Of a DNA stretch of 64,000 nucleotides, positions 1-12,159 are shown piece by piece. Positions within the stretch are counted from its first letter, which is position 1. Each line of letters begins with the position of its first letter. A program made the position numbers and the translations under genes. The notes under the pieces were generated by a model that was given only the letters and a program-made list of their open reading frames with translations, ran no database searches and had not been told where the DNA came from. The stretch comes from Gracilaria gracilis (taxonomy: Eukaryota > Rhodophyta > Florideophyceae > Gracilariales > Gracilariaceae), in assembly GCA_030374805.1 (NCBI GenBank), contig JARGSG010000027.1:496001-560000 (forward strand), written 5' to 3'.

Positions 1-438
1 ATCCTGTCCTTGATTGCATTCGAAATCTCAGGATAGATAGGGTAGTTGTCGTCGAATGCACCACGGTCATTCATTCTCTCTTGATAAAGGCGATTGAATA
101 CTACTCTCGTGGGAAGGAGTGCACCAGTCGGAAACCCAGGCCTGTCGTTCTGCTTCATCTTCCGTTTGGCTGAAGCCCCTGGAATTCTGACCGAGTTTGC
201 AGGAAGCACTTCGCGGTTTCCATTTGTAGCCCCGATTTCAGGAGGATTGGCTCTCGTATCCAGAGAAACGCGGGCTGTGACAGGGGCAGAGGCTCCTCCT
301 CTGTGAGATTGTAGGTTTTCATGCCCGGAAAATGCATGCTGTTGGCCTTCCACGTTGCCAGTGCGTGGACAAACTGAAGTGCACTCACCAGCAAAAAGGT
401 TGTCTGCGGTGACATTGTGCAATGTTCGCGATCCCATT
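1..438 (-). CDS. Spliced gene of unknown function, 5' part only, cut by window edge
   Basis: Reading the minus strand, an exon at 437-389 opens with ATG and is followed by a consensus donor GTGAGT (388-383). An acceptor ending CCCTGTCACAG lies at 275, giving a 114-nt intron, and the frame then stays open to base 1. Joining the exons gives about 107 residues starting MGSRTLHNVTADNLFA, hydrophilic and rich in Asn, Arg and Pro. A second good acceptor (pyrimidine tract plus CACAG, 440-439) lies just before the ATG, so there may be a further upstream exon. Without splicing, a different frame from 415 would start with a signal-peptide-like stretch (MSPQTTFLLVSALQFVHA), but it stops at 155; the spliced frame runs on off the edge, so I prefer it. 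I do not recognise the family. It could be host, or part of another transposon. Confidence 0.5.
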
Positions 439-1016
439 CTGTGAGAAACGGGATTTGAAATGGGAGAAAGAAGAGAGGTGTCAGATGCAAAAGATTGTCA
501 GTTTCATTGATGGACGAAATGCATTGGCAATCCGTACTGGGAGATTAAAGTGGGTTAGAACGAACATCGAATGCACAGAACGAGGTTTGAGCCGTTCAGA
601 ACCTAGGAAAGAATGGATAATGAACACTGTCTCATGCAATCCTTGGTAGTAGAGCCAAACTGGTGACTTGGCCTGTCGGTGGTGTTGTGAAACGGACTCC
701 ACTCGATGCGGCCGAAAAGGAACAGCAAAGTCCTTAAATAGAGGGATAAAGCGGAGAGTGAAAGCTCACTTTAGCAGAGTAGAGCGATTCGAAGCGAAAA
801 TGATTGGAATTTTTGAATAACTTGAAAAGTTCAAAGTTCCTAGACATTCCTTCCCGGAAAAACGAGAAATATCAACAAGCCCTAATCTCTAAAATGCATC
901 TTGTCTTGTTTCCATGCCTCAAATACTCTCCATTATAGCCCCATTCTTCTACGGAGAAGAATTTTGCTCTCCAAAAATTCTTGGAGAGCTACGGAGAGTT
1001 TGACCCGTCTCTCCCT
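439..1016. other. No gene recognised upstream of the spliced gene
   Basis: Short open frames only. An upstream exon of the neighbouring minus-strand gene could lie here, because a strong splice acceptor faces this region at 439-440, but I could not place its donor. At 920-1010 there are extra GGAGAG/CTCTCC boxes like those inside the adjacent transposon end. Confidence 0.4.
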
Positions 1017-1175
1017 GAGACGGCCCGTTTGTCCTGGAGCCATGGAGAGCTCTCCATGGCGAGAAGAGGCCTCTCCGTGACAAGGAGAGATCTCTTCATA
1101 GCATGGAGAAACCTCTCCAAAGCATGGAGAAATCTCTCCGAAGCATGAAGAGCCCTCTCCAAAGCATGGAGAGCT
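1017..1175 (+). repeat. Left terminal inverted repeat with 21-bp palindromic units
   Basis: Inverted partner of 7436-7594. After the outer GAGACGGCCCGTTTGTCC comes an array of units about 21 bp long, each starting CATGGAGA and ending CTCTCCAAAG, so each carries a small GGAGA..TCTCC palindrome. About five units can be seen. Iterated palindromes at transposon ends are commonly transposase-binding sites; that role here is inference. Confidence 0.75.
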
Positions 1176-2070
1176 CTCCATAACAGGAAGAGCGCTCTCC
1201 ACTGGACACTGAGCTGTCGTACGTTGAGGCCTCTTAATAAAAAACCCCTTTTTGGCGCAAAAAAGGACCTCTTCAAAGCTCGGAGAGCTCCACATAGCTC
1301 CACATAGTAGGGAGAAGCCTCTCCGCCAAATGGTGAGCCTTCAAAAGTGGCACACGCAAAACTGGCCTCGAACCTTCCAGCATGTACTTTGGTCTGCCTT
1401 TAACGGCTTCCATGTCCCCCCCGAACACGGCGCCGATCTGCAAACGAGAAACAGCTAGAGATACATCTCGATTCACATCGCGAAGAGGCAAAAGAATGGC
1501 GCCAGTGGCCAGGTTGGTGTAGAGGAACGGCGAAGGTGTGCTTTTCTTCGGCAACCACTATCAGTCCTAACTGTTGCTACTCCCGTATACAAGGCAGGTC
1601 TGCCGAAAATGGGTTGGTCGCTGTGGCCGGAGTCTCCTTTGCAGCAACTGGGGCCAACGGAGTTGCGTCAAGAGCAACCTCAACAGTTTTATATCTTTCT
1701 CATCCCTACCATTAATTGCAAGGAACGTTTTGGCCACACACTGCGCAGCCTCTAGAGGGAACATGGCATTTCCATGTTCTTCGGCGTGGAGCCATTTCGC
1801 CTCGGCGATTACTTCTTGAAACTAATGAATCAGATCATGAACACTGTACCTGTCGGCGTGTTCATTTTCATTATCCTGATCTGGATCATCAGCGTTTTCG
1901 ATGCAACATCGTCCTTCTAATGGTGTCTTCGAATTTTCAGTATAACAACATTAACCATAAAATTAGTATTCTTCGTCTAATGTTAACGATATCAATATCT
2001 GAATTGAGGACCACTTTTATTACACAAGAGAGGAATGATAGGTTTTGCTTGAACGTGCAAGAAAAAGTTG

Positions 2071-5000
2071 TCACGCTTCAGTAGACATTGCGTCGTCCAC
2101 ACGTTGTTGAAACTTCTCTAGTTCTTCGGAAGGTATCTTTGCGCGAACGAGAACCGCATTCTCATGCCATATCTCCCAAAAACCACTGCACACTGTTCGT
2201 CTACAAATTGAACACCATAAACGTTGTTTGGCACCTCCTTTTTTCCTGAACTCTTTCCCTTTTTTCTTAATCACATGACTGTAGGAACAAAGGGAGCGGT
2301 ACGCCTCTCTACTCTTCAACTTTTCGTGTTCTGCAATTCGTGATAGTTGTCGCTTTACGTCTTCGGGCGATTGTATTTGAGAACAGCGTTTCTTAAGTAC
2401 ATTGGCGCCATGACTGCTATTGGTTGAAGTTGGGTAGCAATGTTTACACTGGTGTTATTCAAGCTCCACTGAGTTCTAGTACCTGTTCTGGAACCGGGGC
2501 CTGTCTTCCATTCTTTAAACTTCTTCGCTACCTGATGCGCAAAGTCAGAAAACGATTCCATACCGGTGGCTTTATGCCGTAGCTCGCGATACCCATGGTT
2601 ATCTCTGACTTCACTCCATGTCCTAGGAAGGCGGTCAGATTTCTTAGCAAGGGCTAAGCGATGTACAACGGCTGCGTTATTCATCTGAGCGCATAACAAA
2701 CGCCCAATGATGCTGACAATGGGATTTCCAGACGCATTTGTGTAGCACAGAGATGTTAGAGCCCTGCTAAACTCGTCTGCTCCGCCTTTGAGATAATTCC
2801 AATATACCAGAACCATTGGACGAATCATTCTTGCTGGTGGAAGAGGGCCCCATTCCTCAACTCTCGCTTTGTACGCTTTGCTCAAATTATAATACGTTGC
2901 GTATGAATGCAAGTCCGTCGCATGTGATGATTGAAGAAGTTCATCGTACTCCGTAGGAATATGCCTAGCGTCTTTCCCAATCCACGTAAATGCGGCTTTT
3001 TGAATCGAGGCAAGTACATAATTGTACGCATCCAGAAAAGAATCGACAAACTATAACATAACAGTATATGTGATTTCTCCAATGCCACAATTGTTTCCTT
3101 TGGCCACGACAAAACAAATGGTGTTCACCTCTAAGCACATAGCATGATGTAAACACTGAAGTCTATAGGCCGTCGTAGGCACTAACTCTTGCAGCAGTTG
3201 CTTCGAACCTTCATTGCACCCGATTCCTGTGGTCTTAATGGCACTACCAAAAAACTCTCGAACCTTTCGTGCCTTATCAATCGTACTAAGTGCTGTCATG
3301 TATTTTATCTCCACACCACATACATATCTATCACCGTTCTCCTCGACAATCGCCATTATAGCATCTAGACTGTCCAAAATCATAGCCTCTGCCCGTGAGG
3401 ATATAGGCCCACTTGTGCGAATATAATCAACAATATGTTCCGATAATATCCTTTTTGTCATGCGGGTTTCTCACTGCTGCACATGATGCTCTTTGAAAAA
3501 AGCGGGCAACGCGTTAAGAACTCTGCTCTCTTTATAACTTCCTTCCTTCATACCGGGTGTAGTCACGAACGGTTTCATTACCCGAGAGTCAAGAGGAGCC
3601 TTGTAGAGTGAATGTATCAATTTCTTTGAGTTCTCCTCAAGTCTTTCTTTCTCGTTCAAAGATAGCGGCTGTTCATCTTGTAACAGAAGGGTTCCGTTTT
3701 GCACATTGACTTGTATCTCCAAGATTTTTGCGATTACCTGCGCTTTACGTAACGAGTTTGAAACAGAGTGTCCAATTCTACTGAATGCAGCCATGAGGTT
3801 TGCCCTTGTCTTGCGACTCAAAGCAGCTGTATTTGATGTAAGTATAAACGTCTTTGCACACCCGAAGTCAGTTGGCAGAGAATCGCACCCACGACGAATG
3901 TTCAAAAGATCACAAACAGAACCTAATCGGGCTCGCAAACGATCAGTAGTTTCCTCTTGGTTGTTCGGAAAAAATGTTCCTGCATAACCGGTCTCCTTCT
4001 CCTTGGTAATATTTGCAGGGGTCTTAGTATTAGCGTCAAAGTTTTTTGCCAAGACGCCTCTGAATCTGTTAGTAGTTCGAGAGGTAAACGAAAATGCACG
4101 AGCCAGAAACCATCCAGAGTATTCGGATTGCATATAGGTTACTTCACGAGTTCCTGCCAAGGTCTGAGTAATTTTCAAACGAGACAGCAGCAAATCGTCT
4201 ACGGGATCATGCCTTGCCGAAGCTCGCGGCTGTGTCGGCCGCTCGGAGACACAGTAGAACCGATCCCGCTCGTCCGCATCTCCAATTTCTCTGTACCCAG
4301 ACTTTGGAATCAAAGTAAACTTTGACGCCTGAAAAATGCGGTCATTATTATGGCACACGGAGGCTATGCGACCGCTATAACTTTCGCGGTACACTACTGC
4401 TTCAATCGGACGCCCATTCGTGCTCTTCGGTTTACGGCGTGCTGAATAAATGGCTCTGCATCCTGTCTCGCTTATCGGTATTCCTTTGTGCTTTTTCCGT
4501 ACCGAACCATCACCAAAAACAAACTGATAATCTAAAGAACGTATGTGCGTCCCGAGTGCTGTAGCCCCTAGCCTGTCTTTGAGATAATTGATACTCTCCT
4601 TGTGGTTGTATCCACGATGAGCTGCAAATATGGCATCTGACATTGGCTGGACAGGCCCAGCTGTAGGAACGCCTTGTAGAAAGCGAACAAGCCTTTCCTA
4701 TACATCGAGGGCCTTATCTCCAGGGCTAGAATAGTGACTGGCCAAGAACACTGGATTTAGAGCAGAGCAGATGGCATTGTTCACAGGATCTAATGCTTTC
4801 TTAGGATTATTAATGTGACTCAAAAATGTGAACTGTGCCACTGCGCGAGATCTTGGCCGTTGGTGATCATCGTCAAGACTAAAGACGGTTGCTCCTGGGA
4901 CGAATAAGAACAAGCTATTTATCGAAGCGAGTTCGTCCTCTAACTTCGTTATCAATGAATTCGCCCTTATTGGCCGATTCGACCATCCTGATCCATTACG

Positions 5001-6125
5001 TTCAACCCGTTGCCTTCGTTCCGTAGTGCAGCAGAGCGCAGACCACACCTCGCAGTAAAGTTTTCCAGATAGCCCCACTTGAAAGAAAAACCCTTGATTC
5101 TTTTCGATGTCATCATACTGACTGAGACTCCGTAGGAGGCAGCCAGTACGTGCTGAATTATAACTCCTTTCAACTCCATAGCGTCGGTCAGTTTTTGTCT
5201 TCTTGCTGTAAGGGCACGATTGATGTTAGTTACAATCTTTCCCAGAATGTACTCAGGAAAAACGTCTCCAAAGTATCAAGACGGGTTAGATCTGATGCAG
5301 TTACAATACCTCGAGATCGTTTCTCTCGTACTTCTCGCATTATATTTTCCAGTACTGTGTTCGTTTCTATTACAAACCTTTTCCCAGTTCCTGATTGATG
5401 GAATCCAGGTCTAGATCAATTGCTGAAAATGGTGAGCTGTACTCCCAATTGTTAAGATCATCTCCCAAGATTCCTCTATTCTATGTTTTAAATGCCTCTG
5501 GTTCCCCTCTCTGCCGACTATCGCACGAATCCATACTGTTTTCAAAAGTACAGTCCATATCGGTATTAAAAACCGGAGACCACAAATCCTCAGTAGCTAT
5601 ACTTCTAGCTTCTGTGGTGTTTGAGGTTGTGCAACCTAAACTACTACGGGCACAAAGAGTGCCTTGATCCTCAAGCAAATCGCGGAGTTCCCGTTCCGAG
5701 ATATTCTGCAGATTCTGAGGCGGGTTGTAAATGAGATCCATTGTTGAAGACGACTCTTCTGTACTAGAGTAGTTGTCGCCTTCCACAAATTCAAAGTCGC
5801 AATCTCTTTCAGCATTTCGACATACGATATCGACGTACTGGTGAATATTCTGGTTTTGTACGGTAGACCGAATCGAAGAAAAATTTTTTGGATCGTTATC
5901 TTCGCTGCGCAGAATAGGAACGGGATTAGGTTCTTCACACTGTATCGACTCTGCTTCTCGCTCTGAGCCACTCACGAATGTGCCAATCTTCATTTCGTTG
6001 CTGTTACTGTCCGAGAATTGTATTATGGGCGAATCATTCACAGGGCTAGGAACAAAACAGTCCACTTGGCGTTTGCTACATGTATTGCTCCCTTCAGGTG
6101 AGCTACCCTGTACAGTATATGCCAT
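2071..6125 (-). pseudogene. Decayed transposase-like gene of the TIR transposon
   Basis: A chain of minus-strand open segments in different frames covers this span. The start (6125-5481) is an acidic, Ser/Asp/Glu-rich, disordered-looking 214-residue piece; coding continues in the same frame past one TAG, then shifts frame near 5380, 5250 and 5050. The best-preserved part is the 390-codon frame at 4643-3471. Just upstream is SLDDDHQRPRSR, and the long frame begins with AAHRGYNHKES. In transposases with an IS4/RNase H-like fold these would fit the first catalytic Asp and the (D)RGY motif, with His now in place of the Asp. The downstream end (2319-2071) has a CxxC..C pair (WCSICRRTVC), possibly a small zinc knuckle. 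The overall pattern resembles a multicopy transposase-like family I recall from oomycetes and algae; exact superfamily uncertain. At least five frame breaks show it is inactive. Confidence 0.5.
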
Positions 6126-7435
6126 TATTTGAACCAGTAGTGTCCGAACCGCAAGTTGTTTTCACACGTTTCGCAAATATGCCAATGGGCCCGAAATGTT
6201 GACGAGCCCAGTTGGAGGCGTGCCAACGACGACTGATACACTCCAAATACGCCCGGGCAGCCCCGCAGAGGCCCAGAAAGGGTGCAAATCGAGAGGATTT
6301 ACAGCAGCAAAATGCTAAGCAAGAAGGAAAAATGTGGCTTTTGAAGGCACGAAAGTTGAAGAAACACTCTAAGGCAGAGAAAATTGATAATGAAACAAAA
6401 GTGTGGAGAAGAGTGGCGAGGGTGCCGGTGAGTACTGCTGCGCACCCGATTTGGGCGTGAAAAGGGGATTATCTTGAACGCAAGGGGGTACATGCAGAGT
6501 ACTGATCTTGCACTATTTGTCAAAGTAAAGGAGATAGGTACGGCAGGAAACCAATGAGTTGCGAATCACAGCCGGGCTGTGGAGTGGTTGAAAACGGAAG
6601 ACAATCAGAGGCGGTAAGGCACTAGAACGCAGCAGATACCGTAGAAATGCTTAACCTGTTGAACGTGGAAAGAATTCAAAGGTTAAGAAAGCAACGGATT
6701 GGAGCGGACAAAAAAGACCACTGTAGAACTTGGTGGTGTACAGCAGGAAGACAAACACTGCCAAGGCAACACACGGAAGCGCTAGGCCTTACAGAAATAT
6801 AAGATGCGAGAAAGGAGCACAACGGGAGAGGGTGTTGGAGAGTAGTACAGCCAAGACCCGTAGTTTGAAATGGAAGGTGTGAACGAACGCAGTCGATGAA
6901 TGCCAATGTTTGGAAGAGCAGGAGATTGAAGTAGAAAGACAAGAAAGCAATAAAGTAGAGTAAATACGCCCGACAACATGCAAAATGGACGGCCAAGACA
7001 AGCACAGCAGCACGGCCTTGTTGGAAAACACAGAGCACCGCCCCAGAAATGAATCGTAGAAGGCGGCGGGTATCGGCAAAGATGTAAGAAGGTTGAGCAG
7101 GGCGGTGTCTTTTGAACGGCGATGATCGCTAGATAGTGCAATTGATCTCAGTTCAGACTGGATGTGCGGGCTTGGCGAACGACAAAACAGGAACAGAAAG
7201 CATCTGATGGTTTGCCAACAAAGCAGAAGAAATATCACGTTGCGCGGAAAAGTTCGTAGGGCGGAGGCACTGAAGGAAAAACCAAGCAGTATGGTTTCGG
7301 AGAGATAGAGGTAAAAGAAAGGGCGCCAAAAGCAAACAGAAGTAGAGGCCAGACAATTCCAAAGGCCAATTTTGCGCGCGCAATTTTTACCGGCTTACAT
7401 TCCCACGGAGAGGGTATTTGCTGCTATGTAGAGCT
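6126..7435. other. Transposon interior without a recognised gene
   Basis: The plus strand is purine-rich over about 6200-7390, which opens long minus-strand frames full of Leu, Ser, Phe and Cys. They overlap each other in three frames and have no domain pattern. I read this as untranslated interior of the TIR transposon, or an upstream leader of its minus-strand gene. Confidence 0.4.
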
Positions 7436-7594
7436 AGCTCTTCATGCTTTGGAGAGGACTTTTCATGCTTCGGAGAGATTTCTCCATGCTTTGGAGAGGT
7501 TTCTCCATGCTATGGAGAGGCCTATCCTTGTCACGGAGAGGCCTATTCTTTCCATGGAGAGCTCTCCATGGCTCCAGGACAAACGGGCCGTCTC
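7436..7594 (-). repeat. Right terminal inverted repeat with 21-bp palindromic units
   Basis: Reverse-complement copy of 1017-1175, including the unit array and the terminal CGGGCCGTCTC. The match breaks down inward of 7436, where the right side reads GTAGAGCTAGCTC. Because 21 is a multiple of three, the array stays open in several frames and produces misleading repetitive peptides. Confidence 0.75.
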
Positions 7595-7739
7595 TCCCGA
7601 TGGGAAACTGCAGGTGAAAACTTTGTTGATCTACATTTGCCGGAAGGGTACAGCCCTCTACCGTCTTTGGATCAGGCAGACGAGGACGGTAGATATGACC
7701 GATCATTACAGAGAAGATGCCGATGGGAGAAGGGGAAAA

Positions 7740-9946
7740 TGCCATCAATGCTTGCGGAGATGGTACCAGAAGTACAAAACACAAATATCTCAGATGGCGA
7801 AGGAGACATTGATAGCGAGAAATACGAACTGGTTCTCAACCCACAGAACGTGAATAACGTGGAAAATGAGATCGAACACAACTCCATGTGTTTTGGAAGC
7901 AAGAGTGTATCAACAGCCAGGAATTGTGAACAGCCCCCCAAAGACGTTGGTATGGTTTCCCTGAAAGAATATTCTTCACGATTTCACTAATTCAGCGATT
8001 TGAAGGAATATCAGGTACATTCGGATGCCAGCGTACATGATCAAGATGTATGGGACGTCTCTATTCCCGATGAGGGGACCAGTGGGGCGTCTCACCGAAT
8101 TTTAGGTATGCCAAAAGCGAAATACAAGCAGAGTTTGAAAGACTTGCAGCATTTTTGTACAGTTCAGAGATGTCCAACGTATCCCAGAGAGCTTTTCAAC
8201 GGTTGCTGCATATAAAATTTCTCTCATCCAGGTTTTCACTCAAAAGACTCAATTCGTATTCAATTAGAAAGTCTTTGCTGCACAAGTCCAAAGCTGCGAT
8301 GTGCTCTCATGGCCATGCTGCAGAATGCGGACGCGCAAAGAAGATGAATTGCTGCCCAGTGTGCGGTGAGCAGTTCAAGAAAGAATCGAAATCGTTTTGG
8401 TTCTTGAAGATGTCGTCAGCCCTGAAGGGGCTCTGCAACGCTGAAGATACTTTCTTGGAACTCATGAATGGTTCCTGAAGAGCTTTCAACATTATTGTAA
8501 CTCCCGACGATCAAGAACCTCCTCATGACTAATATCATGGTTCGACTTTCTTTAGATTACATGAATCTAATTTGCGAAGCTGGAAAGAGAACGAAGATAT
8601 ATACGTATTCGTCACACTTTCAACTGATGGTTTTGAGTGTGGCAAGCGTAGGAATGGAACTCTAATATCAACTTGTCTTGTGATGTCAACAATTCTCAAC
8701 TTCGAGCCGAAGGCACGCAGCAAAGCTTCGAACGCCATCATCCATGCAGTTATTCCTGGAAGTCATCATTCCGAGTACTTTGAAACATTTCTGGAGGAAA
8801 TAGTTCTCGACATTCGTGCACTTGAAGAAGGGATCACAATGCCATGTTACGATGGAAGAGTGCGGTCAATAAAGGGTTTTGTACTGTACTTCACGGCGGA
8901 TTGGCCCGCCCCCTCTAAAGTGTTTGGATACGGCGGGCACAATGGGACTACGTTTTGTCAGTTTTGTCTCAAGACCAAGCAATATGTGAAACAATATACC
9001 AGTAGGTATGCGGTTCTTGAAATGGGAGTTAGAGATATAAGGAATCTTCTTAGATCCGATAACGCCCGGAGAGTTCAGGATTTCATTGAAATGAAATACC
9101 CCGGAAAATGACAAAGGAAAGATGTACTGCTGGCGTGGTGGAAGCTTTCCCGAAAAGAATTGGACCCAAAGATGAGGAAGGAGATAATTACGAACTCCGG
9201 CATCAATAGAAGATCAGTTTTGTTCCATTTGAAGCCGGACTACGTCTTCTCATTTCCATATGATGCAATGCATCTAGTACTATTGGGTTGGGTGAAGCAT
9301 TTTCTGCGCCTCATTACCGGAGCGCACCCCAAACTAAAAAGAGCGTCCCCCAAACCGGGTTACTGCAGGTCAGACAGAATTTTGCAGAAGATCAACCAGT
9401 CTATGGAAGATGCCACAAATTAGATCTGTTCTTTCTCTGGAGCACATTTTGAAATATAAGGCAGAGGATTTCAGACGCCATGCTGAGCTGTGCTTGGTGC
9501 CCTTTCTCCACCGACATGGAGTTCGAAAAGAAATAATTCTTCTAGCTACGGCCACATCGAAGCTGGTAACTCTATCGTTTTCTTACGGTTGTGGACCGGA
9601 TCAGGTGCAAGCAATGCAATCCATAGTTGAGTAGGCATACACGAGGTTTTGTGGACTGTTTTACCGATCTGAGTACGATTCATTTTGCTTCACACCAACC
9701 ACACACGCGATACTTCACCTACCTGACCTTCTCAGGAAATGTGGACCACTCTCGTCGCAGTTCTTGGTGGAGAGATTAGTTGGCGAAATTGGCAGAAGGA
9801 TACAAAGCAGCTCTAATATTGGCTCCCATATATTCCACAAGAGCTTTAGACTTCTCGCACTGAAACTCACGAACAACAGTAGGACCCCAGAAGAAGGACG
9901 TGAGAATTGGAACTCTGTTAGCCCAATTCCTGGCGAACGAAATTGA
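7740..9946 (+). pseudogene. CACTA/EnSpm (Tnp2-type) transposase remnant
   Basis: Successive plus-strand segments match the order of the Tnp2 transposase family. An acidic N-terminal part (7740-7990) is followed by a Cys-rich piece with CCPVCGEQF (8155-8478). The core at 8572-9111 has STDGFECG, then TADWPAPSKVFGYGGHNG and FCQFCLKTK. Next comes FPYDAMHLVLLGWVKHFL (9160-9423), like the conserved 'P.D.MH' block, and finally THAILHLPDLLRKCGPLSSQF with VERLVGEIG (9690-9800), like the 'H..HLP....GP....ER..G' block. The segments lie in different frames with stops between them (near 9112, 9422 and 9632), so the gene is dead unless heavily spliced. No CACTA-type termini were found. It starts about 150 bp outside the neighbouring TIR element and is probably a separate insertion. 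Confidence 0.65.
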
Positions 9947-11860
9947 GAAAGCTCGGTCGTAAATATTCATAGCTAAACAGACCTTAGATCACTACTCTAA
10001 GCGTCACACGCATTTGAAAGACGTTTGAGTCAATTCCCGATGAATCCAAAAGTCTCGATATATTCCTTATATCTCATGTCCCATTACTGTTCGAAGGTCA
10101 ATTGAAAGGCGTGGAGAGAGTGTGAATGAAAAATAGCTTAGGTAATTGGTGAAAGGCGTACGATTGTACACGGTATCATGTCGACTAGTGTCGGTCTAGG
10201 TAAGAGCAGTCGGTGAAGTACTCATTCCTTCCGGAAATGTTTCTCAGCATTGATACCAACTGATGCACCAACATCCGTATCGACAGAGCTCATGCCTCAA
10301 CTGGAGAAAACTGAAGGAGAGTTGCGAAGGAAGCCCCCTCTAGTTTCACTCTTCGTGATTGGCAGCTAGTAGGATGATCATGATGATTTGAGGATAGAGG
10401 GACATGAAAGAGGGCCAGCTAAAATTTTGATTGCATGATAAGGGGGACACGAAATCCATTTCCATCACTTACACATTTCTGCGCACCGTAGCTGTTGTGG
10501 ATAAGCGCATGAAGCTGAATAGAATGCCGGAAACATTTCAAATATACCCGGAGACGAGTTTGCACGTTTTCGCAAAACTCGAAGACCAACTCTAGCAATA
10601 AAGAGTTCATCTTATGAAGCAGTGCAAACGGATGGAACGAATTCCATTCATCTTCTACTGCGCTCAGGAAACCAGTTGCTCAGGAAACCAATTTTGTGGT
10701 CTCAGGCTACGACTTGATTAAGTTTCACTAGTTGAAAGCAACGGATACGAAACGAAGGTTCACTATCACTTCTAAACTCTCGTTTTACTCAAATTGGCAC
10801 GACCTCTCCGGTGGGCACTGCCACCTTTCCATGTAGAACCAATAATTATTTGCCCTGCGACTCTCCAGAAGGGCAGCAAGAAGTCTCGGAGACTGGAGAA
10901 ACATGTGCGGATGATTTGATCGACGGTCAAACTAATACGAAACATCTTTTCGCGTGAGTTGGGAACCTACCAGAGTTGCACCAAAGACGCCAGCTTCCAT
11001 ACCGTGGCTTCGCGAATGGTTATAAGGAGATCAGTTACCCTTTCTATTGGAGCAAAAGATGGGAAGCAGCAGGAAGGGGGTGCTAATCTTAGAGTGCACC
11101 TTTTCAGTTGCAAGAAACAATTTTTGCTTCTTTGCCGAGCTTTAGTGTCCTCTTGGGAAACAATAAATTACATATCGAGAGAATACCCACGACAAACGCC
11201 GCGAGGAGCGATGTGGCTACCGCGTTCTCATTATTCGTAGTCGGGAATACAAAACGCACTAACAGCATCCCATGTAGCTCTTATTGGAAGCTCAAGCAAG
11301 CTCTGTGGTACTTTTTACCATAGTTAAGTGAAGATTGGGATGGAATCGTTTAACCAAAAGCTTAGACGTGAACGTTTGCCAAGTTGGGCAAACTAAATGG
11401 CCCCGGGAAGGCCGCTTCAGAATCCTCCATCACGTATAGCACCTCGGGGATGCAGAAGAGCTATAGCTTCCAAAGTATCCGTTTTTTAGCTTGGAATCAG
11501 ATTCTAGAAGTATAATTTCAAGGCTTTGTGCTTGACTTAATCGCTCTGCACGAACAAACAAGGTAGGCCGCCCAATACCATAGTCACGGAAAGTTCAACC
11601 TCTGACACGACCTGAATGGATATATTGGGTGATTACAGTAGCAAAAGTCGATGAGGTTCCCGATATTCTTTATGGGCCTTCAAATTGGGCCCTTTTAGAC
11701 GAAAAAACTGCTCCACAGCGCCAGCGAAGGACCTACAGAAGCAATTGCACGCCGGTCGATTGCGTAACAGCAAATTAGCTCATACGCGCCTGACGTAAGC
11801 CGTCGGCACAGTCGCATAACTAGCCTCTTCTCCGGAAACACTCGCCTTCGCCAGCTACGC
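9947..11860. other. No gene recognised
   Basis: Only short, unrelated open frames on both strands. A 16-bp direct duplication (CTCAGGAAACCA...) lies at about 10669-10700. Nothing else stands out. Confidence 0.5.
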
Positions 11861-11864
11861 TGCC

Positions 11865-12155
11865 CCCTATGAACAACGAATATGGCCGCAATATGGCCGA
11901 AATGTGGCCGAAATGTGGCCGTTTAACTCGAAAACTTGTGAGAACGTTTATCCAGCGAAGATAAACAAATTTCATTTTCTTTCATAAGGCCCAAGTATGG
12001 CCAAAATGTGGCCCAAATATGGCCGAGATGTACACGTGTCAGCCGGCAAAAGCACTTATTTTCACTAGTTACACGCTCTCCAAATTTTTCGACTTAAACG
12101 GCCACATTTCGGCCATATTTCGGCCATATTTCGGCCATATTCGGTGTTCATAGGG
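11865..12155. mobile_element. 291-bp MITE with iterated ATGGCCGA-type inverted repeats
   Basis: The ends CCCTATGAAC (11865) and GTTCATAGGG (to 12155) are inverted copies. Each is followed inward by three to four iterations of a TATGGCCGAAA-like box up to a TTTAACTCGAAA / TTTCGACTTAAA pair, making inverted arms of about 70 bp. TGCC lies directly outside both ends (11861-11864 and 12156-12159) as a likely 4-bp target duplication. More ATGGCC boxes sit near 11997-12030. It has no coding capacity; the parent transposon is unknown. Confidence 0.7.
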
Positions 12156-12159
12156 TGCC

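Larger units (their letters stand above)
1017..7594. mobile_element. DNA transposon with long terminal inverted repeats
   Basis: Positions 1017-1175 and 7436-7594 are near-identical inverted copies of each other, 159 bp each, with outer ends GAGACGGCCCG and CGGGCCGTCTC. Between them, on the minus strand, lies a decayed transposase-like gene (2071-6125), so gene and ends probably belong to one 6.6-kb element. TCCC is found just outside both ends (about 1012-1015 and 7595-7598) and could be a target duplication, but this is weak. The stretch 1186-2070 holds no gene, only a few more GGAGAG boxes near 1280-1325. Superfamily not settled. Confidence 0.6.

Noticed and set aside
155-415. Signal-peptide-like frame starting MSPQTTFLLVSALQ
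   Set aside because: Contains a consensus donor GTGAGT inside the supposed signal peptide and stops soon; the spliced reading gives a longer open frame.
1017-1175. Short regular repeats resembling a CRISPR array
   Set aside because: Units are directly adjacent with no unique spacers, are mirrored at the other transposon end, and the genome is eukaryotic.
6789-7238. 149-codon Leu/Ser/Cys-rich minus-strand frame suggesting membrane helices
   Set aside because: Purine-rich plus strand gives hydrophobic text on the opposite strand in all three frames; no pattern.
7418-7990. 190-codon frame with repetitive CFGE/CYGE/CHGE peptides, and similar frames at 933-1303
   Set aside because: The repeat comes from the 21-bp DNA units of the transposon ends, which stay open in several frames and both strands; it is not a protein repeat.
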